From contig JAQTLU010000018.1 in NCBI GenBank assembly GCA_028714735.1, positions 1 to 63,361 on the forward strand: DNA of 63,361 bases. The letters run 5' to 3'. This stretch comes from Gallionellaceae bacterium. Its GTDB lineage: Bacteria > Pseudomonadota > Gammaproteobacteria > Burkholderiales > Thiobacillaceae. Numbering within the stretch: position 1 is the stretch's first letter; each line of letters starts with the position of its first letter. The notes under the pieces are model-generated. The model was not told where the DNA came from. It did no database searches and saw only the letters and a program-made list of their open reading frames with translations. Positions 53,969 to 59,986 of the stretch are shown one piece after another. The position numbers were made by a program, and so were the translations under genes.

Positions 53969-55330
53969 TCAGCCGAAGGCATCGGCCATGACGTTTCTGA
54001 GCCATCCGTCGGCGTATTCGGCCTCGAGCTTGCGATAGATCGGCGGCACCGGCGACTTGTCCGGCATCGCCATCGGCGAGATCCCGCTGCCTTCCTTGAT
54101 GTACTTGAAGGTCCCGTCCACCACCCGATACTGGTGCGCCACCGAGAAGCCGTAGCCTTCGTCAACAATGCTGTAGCAGGTGTTCGCGTAGTACGGCGTC
54201 GGCGTCGGCAGCCCGTTCACCTTGGCCACGATCGCCGCCGCCGCCACCTTCGCCTGGGTCATCGCAATGTGCGCCGACTTCGGCATGTCGAAGTTGGCGT
54301 TCGGGTTGCCGTACAAGGCCATCTCCCCCGCCACGCAGCTGTCGCCAATGGTGTAGATGGCCTCGTCCTCGGCCGAGGCCATGGTCATCGGCACCACCTT
54401 GCACCAGCCGTCCGCCTTGGCCAGGTCGGCCGTCACGGCAATCTTGCCAGCCTTGTGCGGCGGGATGATGTTGAGTACGTCGGCCTTCAGGTCGACGAAG
54501 TCGGAGTGCACGGTCTTCGTCGCCGCGTCCAGCTTGTTGACGTTGCCGCCTTCGGAGGCCTTCACCCATTCGATCATGCCGCTGGTGCCCAGGCCTTCTT
54601 TCTCGAAGCCGTAGAGCGCCTTCCAGGCTTGCTGGAACAAGCCCTTCTTGGAGTGGGAGTCGTTGGCGTCCAGGATGATGATCTTGCTCTTGGCCTTGCC
54701 GTGGTGCTTGAGGTAGCTGGCGACCTGGGAGGCGCGCTCGTACGGGCCGGGCGGGCAGCGGAACGGGCCCTTGGGCACCACGATGACGAACTTGCCGCCG
54801 TCCGGCATGGCTTCGAGCTGCTTCTTCAGGATCAGGGTCTGCTCGCCGGCCTTCCAGGCGTGCGGGATGTCGTTGATCACGGCCTCGGAGTAGCCTTCCA
54901 GGGTGTTGTAGTGGAACTCGACCCCGGGCGACATGACCATGGCGTCGTATTGCAGGGTCTTGCCGCCCTGCAGGGTGACCGTCTTCTTGGCCCGGTCGAC
55001 GCCCACAACCAGGTCCTGGAGGACGTTGACGCCGCGTTTCTTGAGGCCGTCGTAGCCGATCTGCAGGGTCTTGATGTCGCGGTAGCCGCTGATGACTTCG
55101 TTCGACAGCGGGCAGGAGGTGTAGGTCTTGTTGGGTTCGATCAGGGTGACGTCGATGCCCGGGTCGAGCAGCTTGACGTACTTGGCGGCGGTGGCGCCGC
55201 CGTAGCCGCCGCCGATGACGATGACCCGGGCCTTGGCCGCGGCCCGGGCGATGGACGGGAAGGCCAGCGCAGAAGCGGAGGACGCGGCGGCCAGGGTCTT
55301 GATGAATTCGCGACGATTGAATTGACTCAT
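53969..55330 (-). CDS. fccB: Flavocytochrome c sulfide dehydrogenase flavoprotein, copy 2
   Basis: 453 aa, identical in translation to copy 1 at 29331: Tat signal NRREFIKT, FAD motif VIGGGYGGATAAK, C73 for flavin attachment. The stop codon is the exact left edge of the repeat. Here the gene leads into mtrC, so its electrons could flow to or from the outer-surface conduit through the FccA2 diheme cytochrome and MtrA. The function with MtrCAB is inference; a sulfide-oxidising role is from family knowledge. Confidence 0.9.
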   Translation of the reverse strand: MSQFNRREFIKTLAAASSASALAFPSIARAAAKARVIVIGGGYGGATAAKYVKLLDPGIDVTLIEPNKTYTSCPLSNEVISGYRDIKTLQIGYDGLKKRGVNVLQDLVVGVDRAKKTVTLQGGKTLQYDAMVMSPGVEFHYNTLEGYSEAVINDIPHAWKAGEQTLILKKQLEAMPDGGKFVIVVPKGPFRCPPGPYERASQVASYLKHHGKAKSKIIILDANDSHSKKGLFQQAWKALYGFEKEGLGTSGMIEWVKASEGGNVNKLDAATKTVHSDFVDLKADVLNIIPPHKAGKIAVTADLAKADGWCKVVPMTMASAEDEAIYTIGDSCVAGEMALYGNPNANFDMPKSAHIAMTQAKVAAAAIVAKVNGLPTPTPYYANTCYSIVDEGYGFSVAHQYRVVDGTFKYIKEGSGISPMAMPDKSPVPPIYRKLEAEYADGWLRNVMADAFG

Positions 55331-55869
55331 GGCGGGTTCCCTTACTTGCTCTGTGCGCCGAAGTATTCGGCCACGCTGTTGACTTCGCCCTCGTCCAGCT
55401 TGCGGGCGTTCTTGATCATCTTCTTGTGGCTCATCTGGAACGCTTCGTCCCGGTACTTCATCAGTTCCAGTTCGAGGTATTTGGCCCACTGGCCGTTCAG
55501 GCGCGGGATGTCGTCGCCGTCCGGCTCGCCGCCAGTGACGCCGTGGCAGCTTTCGCAGCGGTCGCTGGCGGCCTTGCCCTTGGCCAGGGTCTCCTTGCTG
55601 GTCTTCTGGACTTGCGGCGTCCACGGCAGTTTGGAAAAGTAGCTGGCCAGGCCGGCAATCTCGGCGTCGCTGTAGCCGCTGATCAGCCGGGTCATGTTGG
55701 CGGACGCGCGCGCTCCGCTCTTCCATTCCATCATGACGGTCTTCAGGTAGTCCGCCGAGAGTCCGGCGATCGACGGCATCGATTGGCCAACGCTTACCCC
55801 GTTCGTCCCGTGGCAGCCGTAACACGTCCGCGCAAGCCCCTCTATGTCGTCACCCGCCTGCACGGGGGC
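53969..55869. repeat. 1,901-bp direct repeat, copy 2 (fccB2 and mature part of fccA2)
   Basis: Second copy of 29331-31231, same orientation. The only difference seen is G55819 versus A31181, which is silent in fccA. The identity stops precisely at the fccB stop codon on one side and within the codons for the signal-peptide end (APVQA) on the other. Flanks are unrelated. Confidence 0.95.
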
Positions 55870-55923
55870 GCCCTGGAACACCAGGCACACTGCGGCCAAG
55901 GCCAGATAAGCCTTTTTATTCAT
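55342..55923 (-). CDS. fccA: Diheme cytochrome c subunit of flavocytochrome c, copy 2
   Basis: 193 aa. The signal peptide (MNKKAYLALAAVCLVFQG) differs from copy 1, but from APVQAGDDIEG on the protein is the same, with heme sites CYGCH and CESCH. First gene of the fcc-mtr operon. A near-consensus FNR box lies 131-144 bp upstream of the start, next to the end of the FNR-family regulator gene. Confidence 0.9.
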   Translation of the reverse strand: MNKKAYLALAAVCLVFQGAPVQAGDDIEGLARTCYGCHGTNGVSVGQSMPSIAGLSADYLKTVMMEWKSGARASANMTRLISGYSDAEIAGLASYFSKLPWTPQVQKTSKETLAKGKAASDRCESCHGVTGGEPDGDDIPRLNGQWAKYLELELMKYRDEAFQMSHKKMIKNARKLDEGEVNSVAEYFGAQSK

Positions 55924-56053
55924 GATCTCTCCTCACTCAGTAAATTTGTGCCATCGAACACCCGCGGGAACGGTCTTTCGTGGCCACAGCCGATCAATTC
56001 GGGCAAACCCTAACAACGACTTCTAAAAAAGTTCCCAAAACCCAACATCCGGA

Positions 56054-56067
56054 TTGATAGTCGTCAA
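56054..56067 (-). promoter_or_regulatory. Near-consensus FNR-type box upstream of fccA2
   Basis: TTGAT-AGTC-GTCAA, one mismatch from TTGAT-N4-ATCAA. It lies in the 146-bp gap between the regulator gene and fccA2. No strong -10 was seen at the ideal distance. Confidence 0.5.
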
Positions 56068-56069
56068 TT

Positions 56070-56798
56070 TCATGCCCGCTGCATTTCCTTGGCGCAGATG
56101 GAGGCGTCCATCAGCCTGAGCTTCGAGCCATCGCCGATCCGGATGGCACCGCCCTGCATGGCGATCACGCCCTGCTGCCCGAGAAAACTCAACATGCGGG
56201 AAAAGGTTTCCTGGGTCAGTCCCAGTTTGGCGGCGATGTCGCGTTTGCGGCCAGGCAGGGTGATCTCGTAGCCGTCGTCCACCTCGGCGCAGGGTCGTTG
56301 ATTCATCAGGAATCGCACCACACGCAGCAGGCTGGAAGGCTGCGAGCAGATCTCCATGTCCAGCAGGGTGGCCTGGTGCTGCCTGGCGACCAGCCTGAGG
56401 GTGTGTTCCAGCAACGCGGGGGCGCCGCTCAGTTCCGCGAGGTAGGTGCGGGCATTGACCATGATGATGTGGCTGTCCCGGCAGGCCGCCACCCCATAGG
56501 GCAAGGAAGCGCCCAGCAGGAGTGCGACTTCGCCGAAGCCCTCTCCCGGCATCACCAGGGAAACGATGCGCTCCATGCCGTTGGCGAGCGGGATGAACAG
56601 GCGCACCTGGCCGCTGACGACCAGATACAAATGCTCGGGAACATCGCCCCGGGCCAGCACAGGCATGTCCTTGCCGACGCTGAACTGGCTGGCGCCCATC
56701 GCGAGACGCGACAGCACGCCGGCATCCCAGCCGCGGAAGTAGGCCTGGCGGCTCAAGGTATCGCGCAAATGGGCGGGCGGAATGGACAGGCTGTTCAT
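56070..56798 (-). CDS. Crp/Fnr-family transcription regulator (FNR-type DNA specificity)
   Basis: 242 aa. N-terminal cyclic-nucleotide-binding-like barrel (HLYLVVSGQVRLFIPLANG...GEGFGEVALLLG), long dimer helix, and C-terminal winged helix with TQETFSRMLSFL. The E-x-x-S-R recognition pattern matches FNR, which reads TTGAT. The N-terminal cysteine cluster of FNR is absent, so it is Dnr- or Anr-like without an N-terminal iron-sulfur sensor; it may respond to NO, heme or another signal. Start at ATG 56798 with AAAGGAAAA upstream. It is divergent from the two-component genes and upstream of fcc-mtr on the same strand. Confidence 0.88.
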   Translation of the reverse strand: MNSLSIPPAHLRDTLSRQAYFRGWDAGVLSRLAMGASQFSVGKDMPVLARGDVPEHLYLVVSGQVRLFIPLANGMERIVSLVMPGEGFGEVALLLGASLPYGVAACRDSHIIMVNARTYLAELSGAPALLEHTLRLVARQHQATLLDMEICSQPSSLLRVVRFLMNQRPCAEVDDGYEITLPGRKRDIAAKLGLTQETFSRMLSFLGQQGVIAMQGGAIRIGDGSKLRLMDASICAKEMQRA

Positions 56799-57043
56799 CG
56801 TTTTCCTTTGGGACCCCTGGCCATTCGCACAATCCATGCCAGATCCGTCATGCATGCCTGGCAGACCGCCTAATAGACTGAATTAAATAGGTATATTTAC
56901 TTCTGGCGAGCGCCAGGCATTCTTGACTGCGACACCCGTGCGCAATCATGGTTACCAGGCGGTTACGTCGGCTGCTTTTCTACGGCCGGATTGGTAACAA
57001 AACCCCTCCGGCCAGCGCAGATGTTTGGCAAATTAATGTTTTG

Positions 57044-57057
57044 TTGATAAAAATCAA
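57044..57057 (+). promoter_or_regulatory. Perfect FNR-type box, upstream member of tandem pair
   Basis: TTGAT-AAAA-ATCAA, exact consensus. Its centre is 15 bp from the centre of the next box. Confidence 0.75.
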
Positions 57058-57058
57058 T

Positions 57059-57072
57059 TTGATGCCGATCAA
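57059..57072 (+). promoter_or_regulatory. Perfect FNR-type box, downstream member of tandem pair
   Basis: TTGAT-GCCG-ATCAA, exact consensus. A possible -10, TACGAT at 57092-57097, would put the transcription start near 57104, about 38-39 bp from the box centre, close to class II activator geometry. Confidence 0.75.
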
Positions 57073-57088
57073 GATGCGAGCAGTCGCG

Positions 57089-57106
57089 TGTTACGATCAG
57101 GTAACA
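57089..57106 (+). promoter_or_regulatory. Inverted repeat TGTTAC-N6-GTAACA over the putative -10
   Basis: A perfect 6-bp dyad with 6-bp spacer overlapping the TACGAT element and predicted start site. Related GTTAC half-sites occur further upstream. Likely operator for a second regulator, perhaps the NtrC-type response regulator encoded downstream. Confidence 0.5.
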
Positions 57107-57129
57107 AAAGCCAAATAGAGGATGGAGAC

Positions 57130-57204
57130 ATGTCAGAACCCGTTTCGCCGCTCGGACAGGCGGCTTGTGCCCATATATTCGGGCTGACCCCGGTACAGGC
57201 CTAG
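57130..57204 (+). CDS. Possible 24-codon leader ORF before the histidine kinase
   Basis: ATG preceded by GAGGATGGAG, 24 codons (MSEPVSPLGQAACAHIFGLT plus PVQA), ending TAG two bases before the likely TTG start of the kinase. The reading frame differs from the kinase. It may be a coupling leader. A sequencing frameshift is the alternative. Confidence 0.4.
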   Translation: MSEPVSPLGQAACAHIFGLTPVQA

Positions 57205-57206
57205 CC

Positions 57207-58646
57207 TTGCGGCTTTATGACCTCAGTATTCGCCACAAGCTGCCACTGTGGGGCGGTGGGCTGATCTTGGTCACGGCCTGCCTGGTCGCGATCCCCTTCC
57301 TGATCGAGACCCATGACGAAGTCAAACGCGACATGCTGTTCGACTCGGAGGCGCTGGGCCTGACCCTGGCCGGGGCCTTGAACACCAGCCTGATCAGACA
57401 GGATTTCGAGCGCGCCCAGGAAATCGTCCAGGCGCCGTTCGTGGCGCAACAAAACAACTCTTATTTCCAGTTCGAGGCGATCCTGGTTGTCGACATGGCC
57501 GGGCGTGTGTTCGCCTCCAGCCTGCCGGATGCCTACCGTTCGGCCAGCGACATCCGCTCCTATAGCAGTCAGTTCGCGAAAATCTGGACCCGACTCGCCG
57601 GCAATCGCCGCCTGACGGTCTTCGACGATGACGGCGAGAAGACGCTGGTAGCGGTCCCGATCCACAAGGATGGCCTTGATCTGGGCAATCTGATCATCGT
57701 CCACACGCCCGATTTCTACCTTGACCGTTTTCTCGAGGCCGCACTCAGGGCGGCCGTGCTGACACTGATAGCGCTGGGCCTGTTGTTGCCCTTGAGCTGG
57801 TATTGGGGTGCGCGGATGGCGCGGCCGCTGACCCTGCTGGCAGGACGCATGCGCACCCCGGAGGGCGGGCTGCCGGAACCGCTGCCGTCGAATGCCTACC
57901 CCTATCGTGACGAATTGGGCCAGTTGTTCAACCAGTTCGACCGCCTGACTGCCGAGCTACGGGACAAGGAACGTGTGCGCCTGGCCGCCATGGAGTCGGA
58001 ACATCTGGCCGCATTGGGCAGGATGACGGCCGGCATCGCCCATGAGATCAACAACCCGCTCGGCGGCCTGTTGACCGCCATCGACACGCTGAAGCGCTAC
58101 GGCAAGCATGACCCGGTCGCCGACCGGGTCGTGCCCATGCTGGAACGCGGCCTGAAGCAGATCCAGGAAACCGTTTCCGCGATGCTGGTCGAGGTGCGCA
58201 CGGGCAAGCAACGCCCCTTGAACCGTCAGGACATCGAAGATGTCCTGACCATCGTCCGCCAGGGGACACAAAAACCAGGCGCCCAACTGGTGATGAACAA
58301 TGGCATTGCCGAAGAGGTTCCGTTGCCGGCCAACCTGATCCGGCAGATCCTGATCAATCTGTTGCTCAACGCCTGTCAGGCCGCCGGGCAGGGCAACGTC
58401 CACACATCCATCACCCGGTCCGATAGCGGCATCGTCATTGCCGTCGACAATACCGGGCCAGCGATCCCGGAGGCGATCCGGGACCGTCTGTTCGAGCCCC
58501 GGGTCGGCGCCAACGATGATGGCCACGGCCTCGGCCTCTGGGTGACCCGCCAGATCGTCGAACAGTTGCGCGGCAAGATATCGGCCGAAAGCCGGGATGG
58601 CCTGACCCGCTTCACCGTCGCACTGCCCCTGGGGGAGCCGGCATGA
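57207..58646 (+). CDS. Sensor histidine kinase
   Basis: About 479 aa. Two membrane helices (about 14-34 and 182-206) enclose a periplasmic sensor domain of about 150 residues; a HAMP-like linker and a HisKA domain follow with phospho-acceptor His in GIAHEINNPLGG, then HATPase with NLLLNACQA (N box) and GHGLGLWVTRQIVEQ (G2). Start placed at a TTG giving MRLYDLSIRHKLPLW; a TTG at 57165 would add 14 residues. It overlaps the response regulator gene by 4 bp. Confidence 0.9.
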   Translation: MRLYDLSIRHKLPLWGGGLILVTACLVAIPFLIETHDEVKRDMLFDSEALGLTLAGALNTSLIRQDFERAQEIVQAPFVAQQNNSYFQFEAILVVDMAGRVFASSLPDAYRSASDIRSYSSQFAKIWTRLAGNRRLTVFDDDGEKTLVAVPIHKDGLDLGNLIIVHTPDFYLDRFLEAALRAAVLTLIALGLLLPLSWYWGARMARPLTLLAGRMRTPEGGLPEPLPSNAYPYRDELGQLFNQFDRLTAELRDKERVRLAAMESEHLAALGRMTAGIAHEINNPLGGLLTAIDTLKRYGKHDPVADRVVPMLERGLKQIQETVSAMLVEVRTGKQRPLNRQDIEDVLTIVRQGTQKPGAQLVMNNGIAEEVPLPANLIRQILINLLLNACQAAGQGNVHTSITRSDSGIVIAVDNTGPAIPEAIRDRLFEPRVGANDDGHGLGLWVTRQIVEQLRGKISAESRDGLTRFTVALPLGEPA

Positions 58647-59986
58647 ACGGCATGCCGACCCGCATCTGCCTGATCGACGACGATCCCGTCATGGGCGAGG
58701 CGCTATCGCTGCGACTGGAGCTGGAAGGCCATACCTGCGACTGGTTCAAGCTCGGCCAGCCGGCCATCCAGGCCATCGGCAAGGGCGGCTATCACGCCGT
58801 GATCTGCGATATCCAGCTGCCGGACATCAGTGGCGAGGAAATCTTCCACAGCCTCAGGGAAGAAGGCAGGGCCATGACGCCGTTCATCTTCATCACCGGC
58901 TTCGGCAATGTCGACCAGGCCGTGCGCCTGATCAAGCAGGGGGCCGCCGATTACCTGATCAAGCCGTTCGATCCCGACACCCTGCTCGACAAGCTGGGCT
59001 TGCTGAGAGGCACCCTGAAGATCGCCCCCGACCATGCCGAACCGCTGGGTCCGTCGCCAGCCATGGTCTTTCTGGATCACTTGCTGGCCCGTATCGGGCC
59101 GACCCAGTCGAGCGTGCTGATCACCGGCGAATCCGGGGTCGGCAAGGAGCGCATCGCCCGCAAGCTGCATGTCCTGGGCCGGCCGGAGCAGCCCTTCGTC
59201 GCGGTCAACTGCGGCGCCCTCAGCGAAACCCTGCTCGAGGCCGAGCTGTTCGGCTACGAAAAGGGGGCCTTCACCGGTGCCAACAAGACCAAGCATGGCC
59301 TGTTCGAGCAAGCCCATGACGGCACTTTGTTCCTCGACGAGATCAGCGAAACCTCGCCCGCCATGCAGGTCAAGCTGCTTCGGGTCATCGAGGAGAGGCA
59401 GGTCATTCGGGTCGGCGGCGAGACCGGCATCGGGGTCGATTTCCGCCTGGTCGCGGCATCGAACCAGGACATCAAGAACCTGGTCGAGGACGGCCGGTTT
59501 CGTCAGGACCTCTATTTCCGCCTCAACGTGATCCAGTTGCGGGTGCCGCCGCTGCGCGAACGCCTGGACGACATACCCTGGCTGGCCGAACGTTTCCTGA
59601 ACGTGTGCGCGGCGCACCGCAGCCGTGTACCCAAGCGACTGTCACCGGCCGCCAGACAAGCGCTGCAGCAATACCCCTGGCCGGGCAACGTGCGCGAACT
59701 CAAGCATCTGCTGGAACGGGCCTGCGTGCTCACGGATGGCCAGGTACTGGGCCCGAACGACCTGTTCGACAAACCGCCGGCAAGCCTCGCGCCCGACCTG
59801 GCGAACGCCAAGCTGGGCGACTATCTGAACGAGTGCGAACGCGCCTATATCTGCCAGGCCCTGCACGAACAGGACTGGCGCATCCAGGAAACCGCCAACC
59901 GGCTGGGCATCAGCCGGAAGGGGTTGTGGGAGAAGATGAAGAAACTGGCCATCAGCCGGAACGGCGAAGCCGTCCGGGCCGACTGA
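58643..59986 (+). CDS. Sigma54-dependent response regulator (NtrC family)
   Basis: 447 aa. Receiver domain with phospho-acceptor Asp in VICDIQLPDISG and the acidic pair IDDD; AAA+ domain with Walker A GESGVGKE, the sigma54-contacting GAFTGA loop, and Walker B LFLDEI; C-terminal Fis-type helix-turn-helix (IQETANRLGISRKGLWEKMKKL). It activates sigma54 promoters on phosphorylation by the upstream kinase. The targets are unknown; fcc-mtr and gsp are neighbours. Its stop directly abuts the stop of the convergent EF-G-like gene. Confidence 0.93.
   Translation: MNGMPTRICLIDDDPVMGEALSLRLELEGHTCDWFKLGQPAIQAIGKGGYHAVICDIQLPDISGEEIFHSLREEGRAMTPFIFITGFGNVDQAVRLIKQGAADYLIKPFDPDTLLDKLGLLRGTLKIAPDHAEPLGPSPAMVFLDHLLARIGPTQSSVLITGESGVGKERIARKLHVLGRPEQPFVAVNCGALSETLLEAELFGYEKGAFTGANKTKHGLFEQAHDGTLFLDEISETSPAMQVKLLRVIEERQVIRVGGETGIGVDFRLVAASNQDIKNLVEDGRFRQDLYFRLNVIQLRVPPLRERLDDIPWLAERFLNVCAAHRSRVPKRLSPAARQALQQYPWPGNVRELKHLLERACVLTDGQVLGPNDLFDKPPASLAPDLANAKLGDYLNECERAYICQALHEQDWRIQETANRLGISRKGLWEKMKKLAISRNGEAVRAD

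Larger units (their letters stand above)
56799..57129. promoter_or_regulatory. Divergent regulatory region between the FNR-family gene and the two-component operon
   Basis: 331 bp with dense signals and no convincing gene: a palindrome CTGGCG-AG-CGCCAG (56903-56916), several GTTAC/GTAAC half-sites (near 56951, 56962, 56993, 57090 and 57101), two FNR-type boxes and a GTTAC inverted repeat. AT-rich stretches at 56880-56902 could hold the regulator gene promoter. Confidence 0.6.

Noticed and set aside
51283-53991. 902-codon open frame opposite mtrC
   Set aside because: Antisense to a decaheme protein with all ten heme motifs; composition is that of a shadow frame.
56880-57060. Sigma54 promoter in the regulator/kinase gap
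   Set aside because: TGGC elements are present, but none has GC at the needed distance from GG.
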